From contig JAOATL010000021.1 in assembly GCA_030158125.1 (NCBI GenBank), positions 62,001 through 126,000 on the forward strand: 64,000 nucleotides of DNA, in the 5' to 3' direction. Under the pieces are notes generated by a model that ran no database searches, had not been told where the DNA came from, and worked only from the letters and a program-made list of their open reading frames with translations. The position numbers and the translations under genes are program-made. This document shows positions 1 through 8,387 of this stretch, piece after piece (the stretch's first letter is position 1; each line of letters starts with the position of its first letter). Source of the stretch: Limnohabitans sp. (GTDB taxonomy: Bacteria > Pseudomonadota > Gammaproteobacteria > Burkholderiales > Burkholderiaceae_C).

Positions 1-535
1 CTTGGGCGCGGCTGCAGGATGGCTGGGGGCACGATACCAAGCTGGTTTTGACATCCATGACGTGGTGGAACCCACCCTGCGTCAGTTGTCACTCGACACG
101 CAAGAAAGTGCATCTTTTTATGTGCGCGAAGGTGACGTGCGTTCTTGCATCTCTCGCATTGAAGGCCCGCAGTCGGTCAGGCACCATGTCCGAATTGGCA
201 TGCGATTGCCTTTGAATTTGGGCGCGCCGGGCAAAGTGATTTTGGCTTTTTCAGGCGCTGCCGGCGATGAGTTTGAAGTCATCCGACGCCGTGGTTATCA
301 CCTGTCGATGGGCGAAAGAGAAGCAGAGGTGTCTAGCGTTGCAGCACCCGTGTTTGGTTTGAACTGGCGCTTGTTGGGGTCGATGTGCATATCAGGCCCC
401 ACAGCACGATTGAGCAAAAACAAACTGCAAATTCATGCCAAGACTGTGATGAATGCGGCCAATCAGTTGTCGTATGCCTTGGCTGGCTCGGCTTCGCAAG
501 AGACACCCAAGGTGGTGTCTACTTGGCACCCATGA
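1..535 (+). CDS. IclR family transcriptional regulator (3' part only)
   Basis: The reading frame is open from the left edge, so this is the C-terminal part of a gene that begins outside the window. The visible 177 or so residues match the effector-binding (GAF-like) domain of IclR regulators: the stretch around YVREGDVRSCISRIEG, then GMRLPLNLGAPGKVILAF, then the late segment SMCISGPTARLSKNKLQ, are typical family blocks. The N-terminal winged helix-turn-helix is not in view. IclR proteins control catabolic operons by binding a small carboxylic or aromatic effector. It converges on the M20 amidohydrolase gene, with only 12 bases between the stops, so its target cannot be deduced from a shared promoter here. 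Confidence 0.85.
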   Translation, partial: LGAAAGWLGARYQAGFDIHDVVEPTLRQLSLDTQESASFYVREGDVRSCISRIEGPQSVRHHVRIGMRLPLNLGAPGKVILAFSGAAGDEFEVIRRRGYHLSMGEREAEVSSVAAPVFGLNWRLLGSMCISGPTARLSKNKLQIHAKTVMNAANQLSYALAGSASQETPKVVSTWHP

Positions 536-547
536 TATTGACGCGAG

Positions 548-1768
548 TTAATTTGACTGCAAATAAGCGTTGACCAACTTGACCCAATAGCTTGCTGCAA
601 TTGGAAGAATGGCGTCATTGAAGTCATAGCCCGGGTTGTGCACCATGCAACCACCTGTGTGGTGATGTTCACCTTCACCATTGCCCACAATGAGGTAGCA
701 GCCAGGGCACTCTTGCAGCATGAAGGAAAAGTCTTCACTGCCTGTTAATGGGGCCAAGTTGGGCATGACGCCTTTCTCGCCCAACCAGTCCAAAGCCACT
801 TGCTTTGCGAAGGCCGTGCTGGCTTCGTCGTTGATGAGCGAGGGGTAACGCCAATCGTAATCCACATCGGCCTGCACGCCCATGGTCTGCGCTTGTGATT
901 GAACCAAATCGGTAATGCGCTGTTTGAGCATGGCGCGAATGTCTGGATTGAAAGCGCGCACCGTCAAGCGCATGGTGACATTTTGAGGAATGACGTTGGC
1001 GGCTTCACCGCCATGAATGGCGCCCACAGAAATGACGGCCATTTCACGTGGGTCCACATTGCGAGAAACCACCGTTTGCAAGGCCACCACGATGTGCGCT
1101 GCGGCCACCACCGGATCGGCTGACAAATGCGGTGCAGAGCCATGGCCACCTTTGCCTCGCACCGTGATGTTCACAGTGTCAGACGATGGCATGAAGGCAC
1201 CCGCCCGGAAACCAAACTGTCCTTCAGGCATGCCAGGCATGTTGTGCAATGCAAAGATGGCATCGCATGGGAACAGTTTGAACAAGCCCTGCTCCACCAT
1301 CACCCGGCCACCCCCCAAACCTTCTTCGGCTGGCTGGAAAATCAAATTCAACGTGCCGTCAAATTGAGGGTCTTGCGCAATGCTGCGTGCAGCAGCCAAC
1401 AAAATGGCAGTGTGGCCATCGTGGCCACAGGCGTGCATTTTGCCGGGCAATTGGCTGGCATAGGGCAAGCCTGTGGTCTCTTGAATGGGAAGCGCGTCCA
1501 TGTCGGCACGAATACCCAAACGCATTTTGCCGCTACCGCGCTTGAGGGTGCCCACCACGCCCGTGCCCGCCAAGCCTCGGTGCACGTCATAACCCCACTC
1601 TTTCAGGCGAGCCGCCACCATGTCGCTGGTGGCGTGTTCTTCAAACGCCAGTTCGGGGTGGGCATGAATTTGGTGACGCACCTCAACCATCTCTTTGGCC
1701 ATGTCTTGGATGGCAGGCAAGATGTTTTGAGAGAAGGCAAATTTTTTAGGTTCGATGGGAGCGTTCAT
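548..1768 (-). CDS. M20 family amidohydrolase (hippurate hydrolase / IAA-amino acid hydrolase type)
   Basis: A 406-residue metal-dependent amidohydrolase of the M20D type (HipO/AbgB/ILR1-like), which cleaves N-acyl or N-aroyl amino acids. Family marks are the MHACGHDGH metal motif, the PAEEGLGGG segment holding the catalytic and metal Glu pair, and the late metal-ligand region TGSEDFSF. The start at 1768 (MNAPIEPKK) is chosen because GAGGATT lies just upstream; a longer in-frame extension to 1858 would run into the preceding oxygenase gene. The upstream gene's stop is 8 bases away, so the two are probably co-transcribed. No signal peptide is visible, so the enzyme is expected in the cytosol. 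The substrate cannot be told from sequence. Confidence 0.88.
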   Translation of the reverse strand: MNAPIEPKKFAFSQNILPAIQDMAKEMVEVRHQIHAHPELAFEEHATSDMVAARLKEWGYDVHRGLAGTGVVGTLKRGSGKMRLGIRADMDALPIQETTGLPYASQLPGKMHACGHDGHTAILLAAARSIAQDPQFDGTLNLIFQPAEEGLGGGRVMVEQGLFKLFPCDAIFALHNMPGMPEGQFGFRAGAFMPSSDTVNITVRGKGGHGSAPHLSADPVVAAAHIVVALQTVVSRNVDPREMAVISVGAIHGGEAANVIPQNVTMRLTVRAFNPDIRAMLKQRITDLVQSQAQTMGVQADVDYDWRYPSLINDEASTAFAKQVALDWLGEKGVMPNLAPLTGSEDFSFMLQECPGCYLIVGNGEGEHHHTGGCMVHNPGYDFNDAILPIAASYWVKLVNAYLQSN

Positions 1769-1776
1769 TCTAATCC

Positions 1777-2760
1777 TCAGTGTGTATTGGGAGGCGGAAA
1801 TCCATTTCGGCCAGGAAACTCGGGCGCCAGCTCTCTGGCATTGGGCATCTTCAACCACAAGCGCAGCATGCGACGGCGCACAGCCACATCGTCATGGTCC
1901 TCAAACTCGGTGCGTGAATGCAGCACGGCATAGTTGTTGGCAAACTGAAGATCGCCAGGCTCCATCAACATGTCCACGCGAATTTCCGGTGAGTGCATGG
2001 TGCGGTCAAAACAATCCAGTGCCTCCATTTCTACCTTGGACAAGGGCACACCTTTGATGTCACAGCCCAGCTCTAAATACTGGCGCAAATAACGGCAACT
2101 CAGTTTGCCTTTGTGATAACTGAAGATAGGCGACAGGCTGGGCTCGGGTTCACACAAATGCTCGAAGTAAAACATTCGGTAGAACAAGCCCAAGTACTCA
2201 GGATGCTTTTCTAAAATTTCGTTGTAGATTCGCGCCACGCTGACCAAACTGCTAACGCCACCGTGTTTGGCTTTGCGCACACACAGCAAGCCCACCACAT
2301 CCGATGGATCAGAGTGGTAAGGCAAATACAAATTGGTTTGGTACACCCGGGTGCGGATGTCTTTAGGGTCGCCCACGGCAGCCACTTCACCCAGCAAATC
2401 ACCACGGGGGTTTTGACACACAGGCATGCCCAGGTGCAAGCCAATGCCGTAATACACCGCCTTCAACTCTTCTTCACTGTAGCGATGCACAGGCAGGCCG
2501 CGCCAGAGCGAAAAGCCTCTACCGTTTTCTAACTCTTCAGAAAGCGCTGCGAGTCGAGTCACAAGTGCCGGACCGATGGGGAAGTCTTCCTGCTGGAAGT
2601 TGGGGAAGGCTAGACCTTTGGCTTTGAGTGCGACCAAGGCTTGGTCAAGCGCTTGGATGTCTGCAGTTTGAAGATGCTCAATCCAGTTGGTGTCGTTTTG
2701 AATGGCCTTGCCAGTCCAGGCGGCTGGCCCTGTGACAGGTTGTTTCAAAATAATGCTCAT
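1777..2760 (-). CDS. TauD/TfdA-like (clavaminate synthase-like) Fe(II)/2-oxoglutarate oxygenase
   Basis: A 327-residue protein with the double-stranded beta-helix dioxygenase pattern. A proximal His-x-Asp iron motif is in YHSDPSD (about residue 149), the distal His is in YAVLHSRTEF, and a 2-oxoglutarate-binding Arg is available in the following RRRMLRLWLK. The N-terminal part (GFSLWRGLPV) matches members annotated as TauD/TfdA family or clavaminate synthase-like rather than classical taurine dioxygenase. It lies just upstream of the M20 amidohydrolase in the same direction with an 8-base gap, so they may act on the same N-acyl or hydroxylated substrate (inference). The reaction is unknown. 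Confidence 0.8.
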   Translation of the reverse strand: MSIILKQPVTGPAAWTGKAIQNDTNWIEHLQTADIQALDQALVALKAKGLAFPNFQQEDFPIGPALVTRLAALSEELENGRGFSLWRGLPVHRYSEEELKAVYYGIGLHLGMPVCQNPRGDLLGEVAAVGDPKDIRTRVYQTNLYLPYHSDPSDVVGLLCVRKAKHGGVSSLVSVARIYNEILEKHPEYLGLFYRMFYFEHLCEPEPSLSPIFSYHKGKLSCRYLRQYLELGCDIKGVPLSKVEMEALDCFDRTMHSPEIRVDMLMEPGDLQFANNYAVLHSRTEFEDHDDVAVRRRMLRLWLKMPNARELAPEFPGRNGFPPPNTH

Positions 2761-2801
2761 GGGTTAGATCTCCAAATTCAATGCTGCACGATGAATCTTA
2801 C

Positions 2802-3332
2802 TCACTTCATTTCAAACACCAAACACGTGGTGGTGGCGTGTGCATACAAAGTGCCATCGGGTCCGACCAACTTTGCTTGGGCTGTGGCCAGTTGACGCCC
2901 GCAGTGCAGCACCTCGGCAATAGCCCGTACACGCTCGACTTTGAGCGTCACAGCCCGTACGACGTTGACGCTCAACTCAGCCGTTGTATAAGCACGACCC
3001 ACTGGCATTTTGGTATGCACAGCACAGCCCAAAGCTGAATCCAAAAGGGTGGCTATCCAACCACCATGAACAGTGCCCAGCGGGTTGAAGTGTTCCAGCT
3101 TAGGTGTTCCTTGAAAAATGGTTTTACCTTCTTCCAAATGCACCAAGCAAAAGTCCAAGGTCTTGGCAATGGGAGCTGCAGGCAACTCACCGCGCAAGAT
3201 GGCCTGCATCATCTCTAGGCCCGTCATGCCCGCAATTTGTGTTCGATCGGCAATGCCATAACCGGCCTTTGCTTTAAAATTGGCCATCACTCTGGCCTCA
3301 TCGGCCAACCAAGTTGCGAGTTCTGTTGTCAT
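2802..3332 (-). CDS. PaaI-type hotdog-fold thioesterase
   Basis: A 176-residue protein whose central part carries the hotdog thioesterase signature: NPLGTVHGGWIATLLDSALG, followed by YTTAELSVNVVRAV. This matches the PaaI/YbgC-like family that hydrolyses acyl-CoA or aryl-CoA thioesters in the cytosol. About 60 N-terminal residues (LADEARVMANFKAKAGYGIADR and after) precede the fold, as in many COG2050 members. It is 41 bases upstream of the TauD-like gene on the same strand and may head that small operon. The acyl-CoA substrate is not evident. Confidence 0.85.
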   Translation of the reverse strand: MTTELATWLADEARVMANFKAKAGYGIADRTQIAGMTGLEMMQAILRGELPAAPIAKTLDFCLVHLEEGKTIFQGTPKLEHFNPLGTVHGGWIATLLDSALGCAVHTKMPVGRAYTTAELSVNVVRAVTLKVERVRAIAEVLHCGRQLATAQAKLVGPDGTLYAHATTTCLVFEMK

Positions 3333-3356
3333 AGTGCGATAGCCTGTGAGAGAATT

Positions 3357-3379
3357 GATGCCAAGAATAATTTGGCATC
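3357..3379. promoter_or_regulatory. Perfect 8-bp inverted repeat between putA and the thioesterase gene
   Basis: GATGCCAA, a 7-base loop, then TTGGCATC. It sits 46 bases past the putA stop and 25 bases before the thioesterase start. No T-run follows the hairpin on the minus strand, so it is not a convincing intrinsic terminator. An operator for the thioesterase operon, or a stabilising 3' hairpin of putA, are both possible. Confidence 0.4.
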
Positions 3380-3424
3380 TTATTGCAGCAAGGCCTCAGG
3401 CACTGTCAACAAGCGGACATGCCT

Positions 3425-6400
3425 CTACAAGGTCATCAAACTGGCATTGCCGCCTGCTGCTGCAGTGTTGACACTGATGCTGCGCTCGTGCACCAAGCGT
3501 GCCAACGGTATACCGAGGTCGCCGGGTTTGAATGCTGTCAATGTGGCCAAGGCGCCCCCTTGCTTCGCCAAAAGATTCGCCATTTTCAGCACCTCTGCAG
3601 AAGACGCATGCATCAACACAGCTTGCGTTGCACCCAAACTCATTTTTTCATCCAGCCGCACTGCGGCTTGCACAGCTTGAGGCAATGTTGCGACGAATGC
3701 CTCTAGCGCATTGTCAACAACGGCCATTGCCTCGACTGCCAACACTGCGGCCAATTGCGCCAGCAGATCTTCTTTCCAACTGTCTTGCGTTCCAACACAG
3801 CAGCGAACCTGTGAGCGCGCTTGGACTTGGTACACATTTCGCTCACCCGTTGGCCCAGCCAATGCAGCCTCCAGTCCAGCTGGGCTGCAGGCCGACCAAC
3901 GCGCACACTGATGCGCCAATGTCAGGCGATTTTCAGACAAAGCCCATGCGTGCAAAGCAAGTAGTGCCTCGGAAACCGGTGCCAAGGTACCCGCACCCAC
4001 GGCTTGAACACTGCGCAAGGCTGCATCTTCCGGGCATTCAGACAGCAATCGGAGCAAGTACAAGGGCCCACCGGCTTTGGGGCCCGTGCCCGATAAGCCT
4101 TCTCCGCCAAACGGCTGCACACCCACCACGGCCCCCACCATGTTGCGGTTCACATAGGTGTTGCCGGCATGCGTGCCCTCGGTGACCAACGCAATGGTCT
4201 CATCGATGCGCGAATGCACGCCCAAGGTGAGTGCGTAGCCTGTGGCGTTGATTTGCGCCAACAATGCCGGCAGTTCCTTCCGCCGATAGCGCAGCACATG
4301 CAATACCGGACCAAACACTTCGCGCTGCAAATCTTGCATGCTGTCTATTTCAATCAAAGTCGGCACCACATACGTACCCGATGGCACTTGCGAATGGGTA
4401 GAAAAAATTCGATGCACCCGTCGACCAGCAGCTTCCAGTTTGGCCACATGTGCCGCCACACCCTCACGCGCGCGCTCGTCGATGACGGGCCCCATGTCGG
4501 TCTCAAGCAATGCGGGGTTTCCCATGCGCAATTCACCCATGGCACCTTTGAGCATTTCCAAGGCTCTGTCGGCCACCTCCTCTTGCACACACAAAATGCG
4601 CAATGCTGAACACCGCTGACCCGCCGCTTCAAATGCAGAGGCCACAGCATCCACCACCACTTGCTCTAGCAGCGCTGATGAGTCCACCACCATGCAGTTT
4701 TGACCACCTGTCTCGGCAATCAAGGGCACCACTTGCCCATGACGATTCAACCGCTTGGACAAATTCAATTGCAAGACCTTGGCTGTTTCTGTGGAGCCTG
4801 TAAACAAAACCCCTTGTACACGTGCATCTTGAACCAACGCATTGCCTACTGTTCTGCCCAATCCTGGCAAGAGCTGCAATGCGGCTTTCGGGATACCCGC
4901 TTGCCACATCAACTCAACGGCCAGTGCGGCAACGCCCGTGGTCTGCTCAGCTGGTTTGGCCAACACTGGGTTGCCTGCAGCCAGGGCAGCAGCGACCTGT
5001 CCGATGAAAATTGCCAACGGAAAATTCCAAGGACTGATGCACACCACGGGCCCCAAAGCCGTGTGCGTGTCGTTGTTGAAATCACGGCGTACTTGGGCGG
5101 CGTAGTAACGCAAAAAATCAACTGCTTCGCGAACTTCTGCCACAGCATGCGGCCAAGTTTTACCGGCTTCAAGCACCAGCAACTTCATGCACTTCAAAGC
5201 ATCAGCCTCTAGCAAGTGCGCGGCCTGCTCCAACAAATGGGCGCGTTGGGAGGGGTGGGTTTCAGCCCAATCAGATGCATAGGAATCGGCAGTCTGCATT
5301 GCATTTTCTATATCGCTCGCACTGGCATATTGCACAGTACCCAGCACTTGCGAATGATCGGCAGGATTCACAATTTGACATGTTTCAGCGCCTTCAGCAT
5401 CGTCCAGCAAACGAGGGCGAAGGTTCAGAGGCGCGGCGGCATGCAACATGTCATTTTGAATCAAGCTTAGCGTCGGTTCATCATTTAAATCCCAAGCTTT
5501 GGCGTTCTGACGAATGTTTCCAAACAGACGAAGCGGCAACGGAATTTGAGCGTGGGCTTGCCCAATCGCTGCATGGTTCTGCTCAGCCTCTTGTTCAGTC
5601 AATAACACTGGGTCTTGCACCAACGCGTCCAGTGACACGGATGCGTCGGCCATGCGATTCACAAACGAGCTGTTGGCACCGTTTTCCAGCAAGCGTCTGA
5701 CCAAATACGCCAAAAGAGTTTCATGAGTTCCCACAGGGGCATAGATGCGGCACGGTCGGTTTAGCTTGTTGCCTCCCACAACTTGAAAATACAAAGGCTC
5801 TCCCATGCCGTGCAAGCACTGAAACTCATATTGACCCGCCTCATAGGCACCGCAAATCTCTTCGGCCATACTCACAATGCTGGCCACTGTTTGTGCGTTG
5901 TGCGTGGCAAATTGGGGATACACCACACCTGTAGCACCCAACAACTTGCGTGCACAGGCCAAGTAAGACACATCGGTGTGATGCTTGCGCGTCAAGACGG
6001 GATAATCGATGTGGCCCTCCTGCTGTGCACGTTTGATTTCACTGTCCCAATACGCGCCTTTTACCAATCGAATCATCAAGCGATGGCCAGAGCGCTTGGC
6101 CAAATCGACCAAATAGTCCACCACAGAGGGGCACCGCTTTTGATAGGCCTGAATCACAAAGCCTAAGCCGTTCCATCGCGCGAGTTCTGGTGCAAAACAC
6201 AAGGCGTCCAGCAAGTCTAAAGAAATTTCCAATCGATCGCATTCCTCTGCATCGATGTTCAAACCGATGTTGTAGTGCATGGCCAAACGAGCAAGTTGCA
6301 ACACGCGTGGTAACAATTCAGTCATCACGCGGTGATGCTGTGCACGGGTATAGCGCGGATGCAATGCCGACAGTTTGATGGAGATGCCCGCCCCTTGGTA

Positions 6401-7108
6401 CACCCCTTTGCCTTGCGCTGCTTGGCCAATGGCGTGAATGGCATCTTGATAAGACTTGCAATAACGCTGGGCATCGGCCTCCGTCAATGCTGCCTCACCC
6501 AGCATGTCGTAGGAATAGCGAAAGCCTTGCGCTTCCATGTCGTGCGATCGCATCAAGGCCTCTTGGATGGTTTCGCCCGTTACAAACTGCTCACCCAGCA
6601 TCTGCATGGCCAGTTGCATCCCCCGCCGAATCAAGGGCTCGCCTTGTTTGCCAATCAAGCGGGTCAACGCACTCAAGAGTTGCCCTTCACTGTGTGTGGA
6701 CACCAATTTACCGGTCAACACCAAGCCCCACGACGCCGCATTTACAAACAACGAGCTGCTCTGGCCAGTATGTTGTTGCCAATTGCCGCCGCTGATTTTG
6801 TCGCGAATGAGTGCATTGCGCGTGGCAGGATCGGGGATGCGCAGCAAGGCCTCGGCCAAGCACATCAGCGCCACCCCCTCTTCACTGGAAAGTGTGTACT
6901 CCTGCATCAAGCTTTGCACACGGCCCGCACGTCCTGAGGGTCCGGGACCATTGCGCATGCCCTGAATTAATTGTCTGGCCAACGCATCGGTTTTGACAGC
7001 GGCAGATGGACTTAGGCGCGCCAGCGCAAGCGCAGACGAGACGGCATCGGACTCCGGCAAACGAAAGGCGTTTGAAATGGCTTGGCGCAGTGAGTGTTTG
7101 TAGCTCAT
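3425..7108 (-). CDS. putA: PutA: bifunctional proline dehydrogenase / L-glutamate gamma-semialdehyde dehydrogenase
   Basis: A 1,227-residue bifunctional enzyme that oxidises proline to P5C (FAD-dependent barrel) and then P5C to glutamate (NAD-dependent ALDH). In order: an alpha-helical arm domain (EEGVALMCLAEALLRIPD), the PRODH barrel (GAGISIKLSALHPRY; LMIRLVKGAYWDSEIKRAQ), then the ALDH part with IAETGGQN and the catalytic Cys at about residue 833 in AGQRCSALR, then a C-terminal extension. It starts straight into the arm domain without the ribbon-helix-helix DNA-binding domain of the E. coli protein, so it should not repress itself; the divergent Lrp-type gene fits that role. The start at 7108 (MSYKHS) has GGAGAA upstream; an ATG 12 bases earlier overlaps that ribosome-binding site and has none of its own. 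Confidence 0.95.
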   Translation of the reverse strand: MSYKHSLRQAISNAFRLPESDAVSSALALARLSPSAAVKTDALARQLIQGMRNGPGPSGRAGRVQSLMQEYTLSSEEGVALMCLAEALLRIPDPATRNALIRDKISGGNWQQHTGQSSSLFVNAASWGLVLTGKLVSTHSEGQLLSALTRLIGKQGEPLIRRGMQLAMQMLGEQFVTGETIQEALMRSHDMEAQGFRYSYDMLGEAALTEADAQRYCKSYQDAIHAIGQAAQGKGVYQGAGISIKLSALHPRYTRAQHHRVMTELLPRVLQLARLAMHYNIGLNIDAEECDRLEISLDLLDALCFAPELARWNGLGFVIQAYQKRCPSVVDYLVDLAKRSGHRLMIRLVKGAYWDSEIKRAQQEGHIDYPVLTRKHHTDVSYLACARKLLGATGVVYPQFATHNAQTVASIVSMAEEICGAYEAGQYEFQCLHGMGEPLYFQVVGGNKLNRPCRIYAPVGTHETLLAYLVRRLLENGANSSFVNRMADASVSLDALVQDPVLLTEQEAEQNHAAIGQAHAQIPLPLRLFGNIRQNAKAWDLNDEPTLSLIQNDMLHAAAPLNLRPRLLDDAEGAETCQIVNPADHSQVLGTVQYASASDIENAMQTADSYASDWAETHPSQRAHLLEQAAHLLEADALKCMKLLVLEAGKTWPHAVAEVREAVDFLRYYAAQVRRDFNNDTHTALGPVVCISPWNFPLAIFIGQVAAALAAGNPVLAKPAEQTTGVAALAVELMWQAGIPKAALQLLPGLGRTVGNALVQDARVQGVLFTGSTETAKVLQLNLSKRLNRHGQVVPLIAETGGQNCMVVDSSALLEQVVVDAVASAFEAAGQRCSALRILCVQEEVADRALEMLKGAMGELRMGNPALLETDMGPVIDERAREGVAAHVAKLEAAGRRVHRIFSTHSQVPSGTYVVPTLIEIDSMQDLQREVFGPVLHVLRYRRKELPALLAQINATGYALTLGVHSRIDETIALVTEGTHAGNTYVNRNMVGAVVGVQPFGGEGLSGTGPKAGGPLYLLRLLSECPEDAALRSVQAVGAGTLAPVSEALLALHAWALSENRLTLAHQCARWSACSPAGLEAALAGPTGERNVYQVQARSQVRCCVGTQDSWKEDLLAQLAAVLAVEAMAVVDNALEAFVATLPQAVQAAVRLDEKMSLGATQAVLMHASSAEVLKMANLLAKQGGALATLTAFKPGDLGIPLARLVHERSISVNTAAAGGNASLMTL

Positions 7109-7171
7109 GGTGTTCTCCATGGGGCCGACACAACATCACCCCATTAATTGCCATGATCCGCATTTACGGCT

Positions 7172-7212
7172 GAATATTTATCTATATTCTTCAAAATATA
7201 CCGGATAATATT
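7172..7212. promoter_or_regulatory. Two adjacent AT-rich dyads between putA and the Lrp-type regulator (candidate operators)
   Basis: The divergent gap contains GAATATTTATCTATATTC (7172-7189; perfect 6-bp arms, 6-base spacer) and a second dyad AATAT-N8-ATATT (7195-7212). The centres are 23 bp apart, about two helical turns, so dimers would bind the same face. Lrp/AsnC proteins typically bind such arrays of AT-rich imperfect palindromes. The second dyad ends 4 bases before the regulator's start codon, which suggests autoregulation. Binding is inferred, not shown. Confidence 0.55.
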
Positions 7213-7216
7213 TCCC

Positions 7217-7690
7217 ATGAAGGACACCACTCAAGACATTGACCGCATCGACCGTCGCATTCTGGGCGTCATGCAAAAAGACGGTCGCATCAGCAATCTC
7301 AAGCTGGCTGAGGTGGTTTCACTGTCACCCACAGCCGTGTTGGCCCGGGTGCAACGCCTCACCAAAGAAGGCTTCATCTTGGGCTACGAGGCCAGGTTAA
7401 ACCCCATCAAGCTGGGTGCAGGCATGTTGGTATTTGTCGAAGTATTGCTAGACCGCACCACCCCCAACGTGTTTGATCAATTCAAAGCGGCCGTTCAAGT
7501 GCGCGACGAAATCATGGAGTGCCACATGGTGGCTGGTGGTTTTGATTACCTGCTCAAAACGCGCACCGCCGACATGAACAGTTACCGTGAATTTGCGGGT
7601 AGCGTGCTGTGGCAATTACCAGGCGTGCGAGAAACGCGCACGTATGCGGTGATGGAAGAGGTGAAAAACAGCACGGCAATTCCGATATAA
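7217..7690 (+). CDS. Lrp/AsnC family regulator, probable proline-responsive activator of putA
   Basis: A 157-residue Lrp-type protein. The N-terminal helix-turn-helix (DRIDRRILGVMQKDGRISNL followed by KLAEVVSLSPTAVLARVQRL) is followed by the RAM ligand-binding domain (MLVFVEVLLDRT; ECHMVAGGFDYLLKTRTADM). It is divergent from putA with 108 bases between starts. In many proteobacteria a divergent Lrp-like gene (PutR/BkdR type) activates putA in response to proline, and the missing DNA-binding domain in this PutA fits that arrangement. The effector identity is inference from context. Confidence 0.88.
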   Translation: MKDTTQDIDRIDRRILGVMQKDGRISNLKLAEVVSLSPTAVLARVQRLTKEGFILGYEARLNPIKLGAGMLVFVEVLLDRTTPNVFDQFKAAVQVRDEIMECHMVAGGFDYLLKTRTADMNSYREFAGSVLWQLPGVRETRTYAVMEEVKNSTAIPI

Positions 7691-7700
7691 AAAGGCTGTC

Positions 7701-8384
7701 ATGATGATTTTCAATTGGCATTTAGATCCCCTCCTACTCTACGCATTGGTGCTGTCTGCAATTTTACTAAGTGGCATCATGTTTCAGATGGCAACCATCG
7801 TGACGAAACATCAGCGCAAGTATCAAAGCGAATTGATTCAGAAGCGTTTTGTTGATTTGTTGAACCAATCGATTCAAAAATGCAATGCTGAACACATCAA
7901 TGATCTTCAAACAGAGATTGCAGAAATCAACCAACTGATCGAACTGCACAAAAAAGAAGTTGCCAATGCGTGGATGCGTTTACTGGAAAAAACTCAGCCA
8001 GCGCAGCGAAGTGTGTACATCGACGTCATCAAGCACACCCACATGTTGCACTGCATACCGCATTGCCTTTATGAAGAAGGCCTGGCAGAAAGGTGCATCG
8101 CCCTAGAAGCCATTGGCCTTTCGGGCTTTGAAGCATACGCCACAGAAACAGCAATGTTTGCCAATGACAAAGGTGTAGCGCCTTACGCCTGCATCGCCCT
8201 GGCACGTTTAAAAAAAATCGAAGCCATGCCTGTCATTTTGAATGCTTACCAAGTGGGTGCATTGAGCACAACCCAAGCTTTATCGGCCATCGCAGAAATT
8301 CCAAGCGCACAGATCGCGCATTTTCTTTTGCAGCCCGAAGCGGCAAGCATGCCTGACAGACTCAAAACATACATGCTGACTTGA
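7701..8384 (+). CDS. Membrane-anchored HEAT-like helical repeat protein, partner of the following glycosyltransferase
   Basis: A 227-residue protein with one N-terminal transmembrane helix (LLLYALVLSAILLSGIMFQM), a charged helical or coiled stretch to about residue 95, and then paired helices resembling HEAT/PBS-lyase repeats (AERCIALEAIGLSGFEAYA; APYACIALARLKKIEAMPVI). No catalytic motif is seen. The next gene begins 3 bases after its stop, so they are almost certainly co-transcribed and probably act together. A scaffold or regulator for the membrane glycosyltransferase is a plausible role (inference). The regulator gene upstream ends 10 bases before it, so read-through from that promoter is possible. 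Confidence 0.6.
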   Translation: MMIFNWHLDPLLLYALVLSAILLSGIMFQMATIVTKHQRKYQSELIQKRFVDLLNQSIQKCNAEHINDLQTEIAEINQLIELHKKEVANAWMRLLEKTQPAQRSVYIDVIKHTHMLHCIPHCLYEEGLAERCIALEAIGLSGFEAYATETAMFANDKGVAPYACIALARLKKIEAMPVILNAYQVGALSTTQALSAIAEIPSAQIAHFLLQPEAASMPDRLKTYMLT

Positions 8385-8387
8385 CCG

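Noticed and set aside
3425-7108. N-terminal ribbon-helix-helix domain in PutA (trifunctional type)
   Set aside because: The protein begins directly with the helical arm region; no RHH pattern precedes it.
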